Shown in pieces: positions 22,016 through 31,723 of a DNA stretch of 64,000 nt. Each line of letters opens with the position of its first letter. The stretch's first letter is position 1. Source of the stretch: Asterias amurensis (taxonomy: Eukaryota > Echinodermata > Asteroidea > Forcipulatida > Asteriidae); contig NC_092665.1 of NCBI RefSeq assembly GCF_032118995.1, forward strand, positions 15,768,012 through 15,832,011. The letters are read 5' to 3'. Under the pieces are notes generated by a model, which was not told the origin of the DNA, ran no database searches, and worked only from the letters and a program-made list of their open reading frames with translations. Position numbers and translations under genes: made by a program.

Positions 22016-22343
22016 ACTGTTGACAAAGAGACAACAACAAATTTGAATCATTTAATAACAACAGGTTAATTTGAAGCATAGCAATGGATTTCATTATTAA
22101 ACTAAACTGATTGCAAATAGAGATATTTTACTGAGGTGAACTTACAATCCTTTCAACCAGTTAAAATCGTAAAATAATAACTTAGTTTTGTTATTGTTAA
22201 CAAAGGTTCATTGTCAAAGACCACGTAACCGTTGTTTACAACAAGAATAACCTTGTACATTCGTGAGGCCTTCTGGCCGGCAAGATACGACACTGGTCAT
22301 AATTTCCACATAAATTCAAAAGTTGTTCAAAATAATGACGACT

Positions 22344-22493
22344 GGGGTCAATTTTACAAAGATAGTTCTAACTATAAGGACTAGTCCTAGGACTCTTTAA
22401 AGTTTATTAAAAACTTAAGGCTAGTCCTAAGTTGGGGTGAGTAACCCGTCCTAACTCCAGATAAGCCTAGTCTTAACTCTTTGTGAAATCCAC
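22344..22493. mobile_element. short palindromic MITE
   Basis: GGGGTCAATTTTACAAAGAT to TCTTTGTGAAATCC with repeated CTAGTCCTA inside. Family of 25340-25502. Confidence 0.55.
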
Positions 22494-23168
22494 AACTCGT
22501 CTTGTTCTGAGGCAGTAATCATTTTGAGCAACATGCCCTTTGGAATTGTGTGGTTTTCCCCCAAATCCAAAATCTGCTTAACATAATTTTACATAAAATC
22601 TGACTCCACAAAATGGTAAGCATGGCAGACATTAGAAGCTTGTGGAGTTTTTAGTGCAAGGGGTGTATGGTTTAGTGACATACTACTAATGTTAAACTTG
22701 ATTAACTGTGTAATGTGCATTCATTGTATGTAGTACTTGCAGACATCATGTATGGTTACTTAAACCTTAATAAAACCCTTGTGAAACTTGTGATAATTTT
22801 GTAAGATGAAGATTATTTTCTAACCTAAACTTTTAAAAACTGCAGAGTACCTTTGCATTAAATCAGTGTTGCAAATTGAAATACAATGTCAGCTTGAACT
22901 CCAGCTGTTAAGGGCAGCAAATAAAAATTAAAGCGAAATTTAAGCTCTGTGTACATGTGTCATTTCTGAGTATAGTATTTGAAGAATTTAGATGAAACAC
23001 ATAATATATGTGTCCATTGTTCTGTTATAGTCTGGTGTCTGACTCGAGGCTAACAAATTAAGAATGACAGCTTTCAAATAAAAATGTATTACCAAGCATT
23101 GACGTTGGTACTAATGTAATAAATACGATTATGTGAATTCTTAAGTCTTACACTGAAAGTATACTTGC

Positions 23169-23316
23169 CTTTCGGATAATCTGTTTGACCTAAAGCTCCT
23201 GACAATTTCTGTAAAGGGTTTTATGATGTCATTGGGGTCAGATTGATGCGTGAAGGTTAACAATGTTGGTGTCATGTCTGCAAGAAGACTGCCACTGTCT
23301 GCATTCATACAAAGAT
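23169..23316 (-). CDS. candidate first coding exon of the convergent gene, GC donor
   Basis: A very good acceptor (TTTCCCCCTTTCAG) opens 148 nt that read, from an in-frame ATG at 23308, MNADSGSLLADMTPTLLTFT, then HQSDPNDIIKPFTEIVRSFR. The donor is AAAG|GCAAGT, a consensus GC-AG site. No product recognised. It is probably the same gene as the exons at 18.1-18.3 kb, because strand and order agree, but that link is inference. Confidence 0.45.
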
Positions 23317-23426
23317 CTGAAAGGGGGAAACAAGGCAAAATAAAAACATTGTTGAAAATTGTTTTACCTCAATGTTCTGACGTCATCAGGTATCAACATA
23401 ATAGTAAAATCAAGGGAGAATACTTT

Positions 23427-23805
23427 TAAAGGAACACGTTGCCTTGGATCGGTCGAGTTGGTCTTTGAAAAGCGTTCTTTGACCGTTTGTTATAAAATCG
23501 ATATGGTTAGAAAGATATTGTAAAGGTAGAATACAATGATCTACACAAATATGCCTCAAAATTGCACGGTTTTCTTTTTACCTCGTCGACTAACGCGGTC
23601 GGCCATTTATATTTGACTCCCATAAATGGCCGATCGTGTTAGTTCGCGACGTAAAATGAAAACCGTGCAATTTTGAGTAATAATTGTGTGGATCATTTTA
23701 TTCTACTTTTAAAACATCTTTCCAACCATATGCATTCAATAACAAACGGTTTCAAACGCTTTTTAAAGACCAACTCGTCCGATCCAAGGCAACGTGTTCC
23801 TTTAA
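23427..23805. mobile_element. long-palindrome MITE flanked by TTAA
   Basis: TTAAAGGAACACGTTGCCTT at the left and its inverse at the right; the arms stay complementary almost to the centre near 23615. TTAA at both ends suggests a piggyBac-type target (inference). Lies in the putative first intron of the convergent gene. Confidence 0.75.
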
Positions 23806-24002
23806 GAAACAGTCCCCTTGTCAACCGCATTATATAAATCAGTTCAAAGTACGTGCAACATCATTAGCTCAAAAGTCACATTTCATACTCACACATGTAC
23901 CATAGTTCCTATCCGGTTCCATGAACAGAACTTTTCTTGAAAACCACTTTTTGAAGGACATGACCCAAGAGATCCCCAACCGAAGCCAAGAGTAATAAAA
24001 CT

Positions 24003-24040
24003 CCCCCCCCCCCCAAAAAAAAAAAAAAAAAAAAAAAAAA
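24003..24040. repeat. C tract followed by A tract
   Basis: 12 C then 26 A. Confidence 0.85.
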
Positions 24041-24246
24041 GCAAATCAAAACAAAAAACTCTCCCGATCACTATAGATTTTGAACCTGCCAATTCTATAC
24101 TTCCCAAAAATACTAAAGTACATTTCCCACATAAATCAGCTACACATCGAGCAATTTTCTTCATCAATTTGATCAATTCATAGGTATTTATTCCAAGAAG
24201 AAGTTCAGCTACCTTTGGGAGTAGAGTATCACCCTGGCCTGGCGAC

Positions 24247-24254
24247 CCGGAAGT
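24247..24254 (-). promoter_or_regulatory. ETS-type site, possible promoter of the convergent gene
   Basis: CCGGAAGT on the + strand (ACTTCCGG on the -), a motif common in TATA-less housekeeping promoters. A donor-like AAAG|GTAGCT about 35 bp downstream on the - strand could end a non-coding first exon near 24213. Confidence 0.25.
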
Positions 24255-24477
24255 CCGTCTCTTTAAAGTGCCACATCACGAAGAAACACACAACTCGTCT
24301 TGTGATGAAATATAAATGAAATCCAACTTTCTTGAAATTCTCATACCTGCAACATCGGCAAAGAAATGTAACAAATAAGGTATGTTGGTGGTTACATACT
24401 CATACTCCGAGACCCTGGTGTATTTTCCTATTCCCCACCCTTACCCTCCCCTAACCTTACCCCAGCACTACCATGAG

Positions 24478-24503
24478 TGTCGGAGCATAGGGGCGTCGGA
24501 ATT
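24478..24503 (-). repeat. stray piece of the 16-bp minisatellite
   Basis: GTGTCGGAGCATAGGGG then CGTCGGAAT: the unit otherwise found at 33.6 and 34.4 kb. Confidence 0.45.
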
Positions 24504-25339
24504 TAAAGCATTCCCCATTCTGATTTAGGGTCAAACCATTATAAACAAATATAAACAAAATGGAAATTATCCAGAATACGCCATTAAATAAATTTGACGA
24601 GTATTGGCGACACTTTTTGTACTCGCATTTTAACATACCTATTTTAGGCTCATTTTCCCTGAAATGTTTGTTTCCAAATTATCCACTTGTCCCCCCCCCC
24701 CTACCAACATGCTCCCCTAGTCAGGACATGTTTCCCGTGCATGTTTCTTCTCAAGAAGTCAACTTTTATTACGAAAAAAAGTACGAGGAGCAACTCCGAA
24801 AAAATAAATTCAGCCCAGTTGTCTCGTGAAACACACCACCAAAGCATAATGTGTGTGTCTGGTAAATTGCGTGAATCGGGGCACCAGCCACAACAAAACT
24901 TATTGTAATTGGGGCTTATTAATTATGTTAAGCATTACTATAATGTGCTTAGCAAGGTTTGTGGAAATGCTTACCACATATTCTGCGCTTACGGCCAATG
25001 GAGTTATCTGCTTTTAGTCACTAAAGATATGCAAGAGTATAATTCCCAAGTTTATTTTTATAACACAAAGAAATAAAAAAGAAATGGAATCTGGTATCAG
25101 TTTGATTAAACTTTTTTTACCACTATCTTTATTCACATTTACATACTAATTTACATGTTTTATCCAGCTCTAAACTTCTGCGTTTTCAATTATGTTTTAT
25201 AAAGGAGTTACTGGTCGCGGAATGAGAAAGTACAGACATAATATTTACAGACAACAATCACATAAAGGTTTGGTTGTTGACAGAAACTTATCACCGCATT
25301 GTTTATCATTGTAATAGTGTAGCTCGATATTAAGGGGCA

Positions 25340-25502
25340 CTGGGGTCGATTTCACAAAGAGTTAGGACTAGTCCTAACTTAGGACTAGTCCTAGGAGATA
25401 TACAAATTGCATGGATAGTCCTAAGTTAGGGCGAGTAACTGGTCCTAACTCAAGATAAGACTAGTCTTGACTCTTTGTGAAATCCACCCCAGGACACGTT
25501 TG
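25340..25502. mobile_element. short palindromic MITE, best copy
   Basis: CTGGGGTCGATTTCACAAAG at the left and CTTTGTGAAATCCACCCCAG at the right, with several ACTAGTCCTA blocks inside. About 160 bp, no coding. Confidence 0.7.
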
Positions 25503-25514
25503 GTTAAAATGTCA

Positions 25515-25860
25515 AAGACGAGTTTCCTCACTTTGGATCCCAAAATATTAATAAAATGTTAGATCTGTGAAAATGTGGACTCCACTGTCCATCAAAGTTG
25601 CAAAAGAATAATTAACGAAAAAACACAATTATTGCACAAATGGGTGTGCTTTCTGATGCCTAATAAAGTGCTTCAGGACTGAGATCTTTTAGCATTTGAG
25701 TGCGAAATTACCTCTTTCTCAAAAACTATACGTTACTTCAGAGGGAGCCGTTTTCACGATGTTTTGTGCTATAAACAGCTCCCCATTGCTTGTTACTAAG
25801 TTGTTACGCAAAAAGTTATCTTTTAGTAATTGACAATGAAGTCTTTTAAAAACGACCAAA
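25515..25860 (-). mobile_element. decayed TTAA-family MITE
   Basis: Shares TCTTTCTCAAAAACTA, CAGAGGGAGCCGTTT and a spaced CAAAGACGAG block with the reverse of the 43324 copy, but both ends are worn. Confidence 0.4.
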
Positions 25861-26395
25861 GGTTTCTTTTAATAATAATATTTTATGGAAGTAAACTTGA
25901 CCACAAACTTGAAGCTGGTAAAAGTAACTGGTAAGCGGTTTGTGGTGAACCACATGTGGTTCGCGGGATACAACACCAACCTCAAACCGACCAAAACCTA
26001 AACAAACAAGCCTCAAATCTACATTAAGCGATCATCAAAATAAATAAATAACTGACTTTAAAAAAAAACAAAATCATTTTACTCATCAAACGATTAAGCT
26101 GCGCAGACCGGTGGAAGATTTCCACCCTTTGTTTTAACTTTGATTTCACAGAAAGAAATTGTGGCTTAACAAATGACTTCATCTGCAACACCAAAGTTTC
26201 CGTGTGGTTTATGGTTTAATAAACAAATTGCTTGAAAGTTAATGTTGAAGACTGATGACACTCTCATGTTTGAATAATTTACATTATTATAATTTATACA
26301 AAAGTCTATCAAAAATTACTGCAGACTGTTTTTTGTTGAAGATTATTCCTCCTACTAAGTTCTTAATTAGATCCTTTTCTTTTTTTAAAGGCACA

Positions 26396-28201
26396 TCAAA
26401 TCGGAGAGATTGCCGACACGTAGATTATTCTCGGTTGTTTGTGTTGGGTGTGGTCGACCACACCCACCCGGGAGGTCGACTTCTTAATAAACATCACTAT
26501 AATAATAAATGACATTACAGTAAACAAAACGGTCGCCCCGAACCAAGGAAAGTCATCATCAGATGGTTTTTGATGAGTATGAAACGGCAAGAAACTGGTT
26601 GTCGACGAAGCTGCAGTGACTGGGCTCTCATCCTGGGAAGTGACTGACTCGATGGTCGGCAAACTGGTAGGCGAAGGGGCATGGGAGTTGGTCGGCAAGA
26701 AGGCAGACACGACAGCGTTTGGCAATACGGTAGGCGAGTCTCTAGGCAAGATGGTGGTAGGCAACACGGTAGGCGAGTTGGTAGGCGAGACGGTAGGCGA
26801 GTTGGTAGGCAATATGGCGGTAGGCAAGACGGTAGGCGAGTTGGTAGGCAAGATGGCGGCCGGTAAGACGGTAGGTGAGTTTGTAGGCGAGTTGGCGGTC
26901 AACAAGACGGTAGGCAAGTTGGTAGGCGAGTTGGTAGGCAAGGCAGCGGTCAAAAAGACGGTCGGCGAGTTGGTAGGCGAGGCAGTGGTGGACAAGACGG
27001 TAGGCGAGTTTGTAGGCGAGTCGGTAGGCAAGATGATGGTAGGCAAGACGGCAGGCGAGTTGGTTGGCAAGACGGCGCTCAACAAGACGGTAGGCGAGTT
27101 TGTAGGCGGGTCGGTAGCCAAGATGGCGTTTGGCAAGGTGGTAGGTGAGTTGGTAGGCGAGTTGGTAGGCAAGATGGTAGGCGAGTTGGTAGGCGAGACT
27201 GTAGGCGAGTTGGTTGGCAATATGGTAGGCGAGTTGGTAGGCAAGATGGTGGTAGGCAAGACGGTGGTAGGCAAGACGGTAGGCGAGTTGGTAGGCGAGT
27301 CGGTAGGCAAGATGGCGGTAGGCAAGTCGGTAGGCGAGTTGGTAGGCGAGTTGGTAGGCAAGATGGCGGTCGGAAAGTCTGTAGAATCGGTAGTGGTTGA
27401 TTCTACAGGGTTGAAGTGAATCCGGCTGTTGAGCCGAGTTGTAAGAGTTTGCATTAAAGATACCGGTTTCTGTCGTACCGAAATCGGAGCAAAGACGCAG
27501 GACCGTTTTCTTGAGGGATAGCGAATGCTCGTGATATTGCATGAGATAACTACCCCGTCGTGGGCAAGGCTGGCCGTCAAGTTCAAGCTCCGAACAATCC
27601 TACCATCAGTACTGATCTCAGTGTTCCATAGCTCGTTTTGAACGTCCTCATTCATTGAAGTAATCATCAGATTTACCTCGGGGTAACCCAGCGACGATTC
27701 GCACCTGAGGGACAGGACATCGCCGGTGAAAATAGTTGTGTCTTCTCCCGGTGTACACTCCGGGTTTGTGTCGTCTGGAAAGGTATACACCGTAACTGTT
27801 AACTCCATTGTCTCAAGTACGAGATATTCATACGCCGAGGTGTGCTGGACGACAAGGCAGTGGTAGACTCCTCTATCACGCCCCTGGACGGACGAAATAC
27901 TCAGGGCGTTCTGCTTGTTCGGCGAACCATCACCCCGGCTGACCAAGTCTTCGGGCTCGACTAAGAACCTGCCTCCCGTTGTCAGTGTTTCGTTGTTCGA
28001 GTTGCGCCAGATTATAGACATATCAGAGCTTAAACCTTCACCCTGACAGTTCAGGTAAATGTTGTTCCCTTCTTCTACTTCGATGTTTTTCTGCAGCGGT
28101 AGATGGAGCACATTTAGCATAATTCCTTCTACACTGGTAGTGTACATGTACAACACACATAATATGAGAAACACTCCACAAACTTTCGTGTTCGATGCCA
28201 T
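26396..28201 (-). CDS. intronless Ig-family receptor with mucin-like stalk (type I)
   Basis: Probable cell-surface receptor of 601 aa in one exon. Residues 1-26 are a signal peptide. A V-like Ig domain follows (Cys52, Trp65, DRGVYHC ending at Cys115) with an RGD at 89-91. A second Ig-like domain carries the family signature: PxC at its start, a central Cys pair, and SCVFAPISV at its end. Residues about 265-530 are a Thr/Ser/Pro stalk of repeated NSPT and LPT units, likely O-glycosylated. One helix lies near 553-572 with a 27-residue tail ending RIIYVSAISPI. The ATG precedes the signal peptide directly. The - strand repeat makes long meaningless frames on the other strand. The ligand is unknown. 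An ATTAAA about 180 nt past the stop could end the transcript. Confidence 0.88.
   Translation of the reverse strand: MASNTKVCGVFLILCVLYMYTTSVEGIMLNVLHLPLQKNIEVEEGNNIYLNCQGEGLSSDMSIIWRNSNNETLTTGGRFLVEPEDLVSRGDGSPNKQNALSISSVQGRDRGVYHCLVVQHTSAYEYLVLETMELTVTVYTFPDDTNPECTPGEDTTIFTGDVLSLRCESSLGYPEVNLMITSMNEDVQNELWNTEISTDGRIVRSLNLTASLAHDGVVISCNITSIRYPSRKRSCVFAPISVRQKPVSLMQTLTTRLNSRIHFNPVESTTTDSTDFPTAILPTNSPTNSPTDLPTAILPTDSPTNSPTVLPTTVLPTTILPTNSPTILPTNSPTVSPTNSPTILPTNSPTNSPTTLPNAILATDPPTNSPTVLLSAVLPTNSPAVLPTIILPTDSPTNSPTVLSTTASPTNSPTVFLTAALPTNSPTNLPTVLLTANSPTNSPTVLPAAILPTNSPTVLPTAILPTNSPTVSPTNSPTVLPTTILPRDSPTVLPNAVVSAFLPTNSHAPSPTSLPTIESVTSQDESPVTAASSTTSFLPFHTHQKPSDDDFPWFGATVLFTVMSFIIIVMFIKKSTSRVGVVDHTQHKQPRIIYVSAISPI
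26636..27400. repeat. coding minisatellite of the mucin-like stalk
   Basis: Degenerate tandem units built on GGTAGGCGAGTTGGTAGGC (+ strand), in multiples of 3, encode the PTNSPT/LPT stalk of the receptor gene. Such arrays commonly vary in copy number between alleles. Confidence 0.85.
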
Positions 28202-28465
28202 AATACTGTTAAAATCTGTTTTGCGTTTACACCATGTATCTACTCGCGTAGGTTATGTTCTTTTGAGAAATTGCCTCACTACAGAATTAAACTCTTCTAT
28301 CGCAGAGTAAATTTATCGGAATTCGGGAAACTGCTCTGCTACGTTGACACCTCACCATGCGATGGCTCCAATCACATAACACTATTTCAATACAAGCTCA
28401 AAGTAGTAACGTCTCTTCCTGATCAAGACTTCGCGAAGTTGTGATTGTACAGCCGAGCATCATGG

Positions 28466-28472
28466 TTTTATA
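28466..28472 (-). promoter_or_regulatory. TATA box of the mucin-stalk receptor gene
   Basis: TATAAAA on the - strand, 265 bp upstream of the ATG at 28201, with immune-type sites just beyond it. A start site near 28440 is predicted. Confidence 0.5.
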
Positions 28473-28553
28473 ACCCTTCCGTGTTAAGAGGAACTTGATG
28501 ACCCGTGTTTCCCGGTATCCACGCTCCTGGAGTTACAGTGTCTTAAAGATAGA

Positions 28554-28564
28554 GGGGATTTCCC
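28554..28564. promoter_or_regulatory. NF-kB-type site
   Basis: GGGGATTTCCC fits the Rel consensus (GGGRNWYYCC) exactly and lies about 85 bp upstream of the TATA box. A second match, GGGGATTTCC, lies at 28874-28883 in a diverged copy of the same module. Confidence 0.45.
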
Positions 28565-28580
28565 ACGAAGAATATAGCAG

Positions 28581-28601
28581 TGACTCAGCCAGAGTCACGT
28601 G
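28581..28601. promoter_or_regulatory. AP-1 and E-box sites
   Basis: TGACTCA (28581-28587), a perfect AP-1 match, then CACGTG (28596-28601). Both sit directly upstream of the kB site of the mucin-stalk receptor gene. Confidence 0.4.
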
Positions 28602-29453
28602 CTTTGATCTGAGACGCAGAGTCAAGTGGTTGGCCAATGAGCTTTCATCACCAATGGTGAAACTTTAGACACGGGTGGAGGTAAACGGTACCACTATGTG
28701 TAAATCTCTTTTTGATTGGTTCTGAAAGGAACTGGTGTTGTAAATCTTTTCGTTCTTCAGAACACCACTCAGAGAGATGTTTAACATATGGCGCTACCGT
28801 AAACCTCGCCTGATTTCAAATTCTACTTGATATATGTTCCCCCGTATTCACACTGGGATTTTTGAAAGATGGGGGGGATTTCCTGCGAAGGATATTTTAG
28901 AAAGTACATATCTTAATAAAGCAAGATACAAATATCATGCTATTTATTTTTAACTTGCCTCTGCTGCATGCTCTTGTAGTGCAATTGTTTATTTTGTGCT
29001 TCTATTTATGATCTTTTAAAATATTAAATTAATAGTAGCACTTAACAGAGTTTATAGCAAGAGGTGTGTTATGCCTCCCTAGTGGAAAGTATTTTTGTAT
29101 TTTAGTCTTTGAATATCTTGTATTTTGTATTTGTACTTAAGTAAATATTTTTTATATCTTAATGTTTTTGCGTAATAAAAAAAAAATAGTATATATATTT
29201 TCTTATGCTCTGTAATTTTAAACGCAATTTAGCCTCTGGCTGCCAAGTTTGGATGTTTTTTAATAAACCAATAATAATAATTATAGTCTAATGACCATAG
29301 TCACGTGCTTTTCTCTGAGATGCATGCAGGACCAGTTGACCAATAAGCCTTCAACAAAAGTGGTGTAAATATGGTGTTGGGGGGGGGGGCTATTGGGGGG
29401 GGGGGGCTATAGTGAGAACCATGAGAAAATATGTGCTGGGGCTATTGTTTACC

Positions 29454-29901
29454 TAGCCTTTAGTCAAGGCGCACGCGGCACACCGAATGGCACGCACAAC
29501 CCCAAAAATGTAACGCACGAAAAAAGACTATCACCGCGAGCGGCGAAGCCGCGAAGCGCCTTTACCAACTCGTTTTGGGGCCTTATGTTTTTTCTTTACA
29601 TTTGCCAACGATTTTGGTGGGGGAAAATGTAATGCACAATGCATTAGCGTGGTGAGTTGCTGGCCAATAAGAAGCCATAATTACTTGCATGACGTCACAA
29701 GAACGTTCGATGCAAATTCGTTACATTTTCTCCCACCAAAATCGTTGACAAATGTAAAGAAAAACATAAGGCCCCCCAAAAACGAGTTGGTAAAGGCGCT
29801 TCGCGGCTTCGCCGCTCGCGGTGATAGTCGTTTTTCGTGCGTTACATTTTTGGGGCTGTGCGTGCTATCAGGTGTGCCGCAAGCGCCTTGACAAAAGGCT
29901 A
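29454..29901. mobile_element. Mutator-like MITE with long inverted repeats
   Basis: 448 bp bounded by TAGCCTTT...AAAGGCTA and flanked by a perfect 9-bp direct repeat TTGTTTACC (29445-29453 and 29902-29910). The inverted repeats exceed 150 bp and face each other around an AT-rich centre. Long inverted repeats with a 9-bp target duplication point to the Mutator superfamily. No coding capacity. Confidence 0.75.
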
Positions 29902-31723
29902 TTGTTTACCAAGAACAAACATTTGCAAGTCTGAGATATGCGTTTGTACTGAACAATTTATGTATTTTCCAAACACTCATAATAGGTTCATAATGGAAGA
30001 TGTTTTAAAAGTTGAAAACCGTTTCTTGATTATTGAATTACATTTCTAACCAATATTCAGAAGATGTTTCTACCTTGACCCATTGCATCAGCACCAAACA
30101 CTATAATTCGGTTAACCTTATCAACAAGTTACAAATTGTCATAAAAAAGGTGTCTTCCAAAGGCCGCTGTTGTATAGATTATACCAATTTTCGTCTCGCA
30201 TTGACCAATAATTTCTTATTTCTCAATTTTGAAGAAACCTACTGACAGAAGTGCCATTCTATGAGAAGAAACATTTATTGGGAATTCCCAAGACATTTCA
30301 GTTGACATTTGTACGACCCGGAAAGAGCTATATCTGAACAGGGTTAAGCTACATGTCCCGGGGTTCACATACCCCGGGGGAGGGGCTAATTTTGTTGTGA
30401 GTGTAAAGCCAGCATGGGGTGGTAGAAAAAGTCCCCAGCATTTTCCCCCGAGAAGCGGCTCAAAATTTCGAAATAACTAATTGACTGGGTGTTTTTGGGG
30501 GTCACGATGAAAGACGTCTTCTGAAGGGGAAATTTATGACTGACTGTAACCCTGCTTAGTCATGTTATATTGACCGTAATATGTACCAGAATTCAGGTTT
30601 CATGGAAGGTCATTTTAACAAGAAGTTCGGTTAGACAGCGCATCTCTAATATCAAAATACCCCTCGCCCCCTTAAAAAAGAAGAAGAAAAAAGCCCCCGC
30701 CCCCCTCAAAAAACCCTAAATGTGTACAAAACAACAGACAATTTTTTAAACAATTCTCTTGCCGTCCGTATGGGATGGTTGTTTTTATTTAAGTTATACC
30801 ATTACTTTCATACTTTAAACAAAAACTCATTTATTTATATCCAATGCCGTCAAACACAAGTAAAAAATAATATTAATAAGATATTAAACAAAATAATAGC
30901 CACAGCAGAAACGTCTCAAGAATGGGGTGGGGTGTCTTTGGGATGCCAGTATTTTAAAACGCAAATTTTTCTAGCATGGCCCGAGTTTTAGCAGCAAGAA
31001 GTTTTCTCTCAACTTTTTCTCTTCTGACAGATTAAGCTATTTCAAAACACACACACATTTTCGCTGATGACACAGACAATGCACACGATACATGTAACGT
31101 GCAACCTTAATTGCACTTGGCTAAAAACTGAGAGATAACGTCACAGGGCCCCGACAAGAATTCATCTTTTAGTTTCCCACTGATCATCACTGTTTTTCGT
31201 ACAATACCTTAAAATGAAATCATTCTCGAATACCCCACAAAACAAGCCATTTAAAAATCTAAGTCTAAAGCACCCAGGCCTGATACTTCACAGAATCATC
31301 GAAGGCGATTGCCTCCATGCCCCTGGTCATTCTTGCCTTGGTGCCATTGAAATGCTCCAATAGAAATTTAAAGTTTCCTGACCAATGATAAAATACCTTC
31401 GAGTGCTGGAAAAAAAAAGAAAACAATACCAGGCCTACTCCGAGAAGTATGAAACCAGGAGAGGCAAATTTCAATTTTTTTTGCGAGTCAATTATTTACA
31501 TTGACTTTTTACATGAAATAATACAAAGATTGAGGCATAATGATCTCTAGCCACGCCAATAAATTACAGAACTGATGACTCAACTCACAAAAATAATGCC
31601 TCTTGAATTGGCCCTCAGTTTGATGACCTGACAAACAAATAATAAACAAGTTTCAATAAAGAAGTAACATTCAAATATACATGTATTTCATCATAAGTCT
31701 CCACCTTTTATTGCAGAGTCATG

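Larger units (their letters stand above)
19426..26395. other. region between rap1gap and the first receptor
   Basis: Carries the candidate exons of the convergent - strand gene (20454, 23169), tRNA-like repeats, three MITEs and simple tracts. No other coding region is supportable; 24.6-26.3 kb apart from the MITEs shows nothing. Confidence 0.45.
28202..31723. other. intergenic: promoter module, its copy, and a Mutator-like MITE
   Basis: Holds the receptor promoter (28.4-28.7 kb), a diverged second copy of it (28825-28905 and 29285-29370, split by about 380 bp of AT-rich DNA), the MITE at 29454-29901, and a palindromic kB-like GGGAATTCCC at 30280-30289. I see no gene between 29.9 and 31.7 kb. 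Confidence 0.5.

Noticed and set aside
24346-24420. Possible upstream exon (NIPYLLHFFADVA) joining in phase to the exon at 23316
   Set aside because: Its acceptor lacks a pyrimidine tract, and the same bases (TTATTTGTTACATTTCTTTG) look like a pyrimidine tract themselves; it also lies upstream of the probable promoter.
26616-27542. Long frames on both strands with VGELVGK or YQLAYRLAY repeats
   Set aside because: Shadows of the coding minisatellite of the mucin-stalk receptor in other frames.
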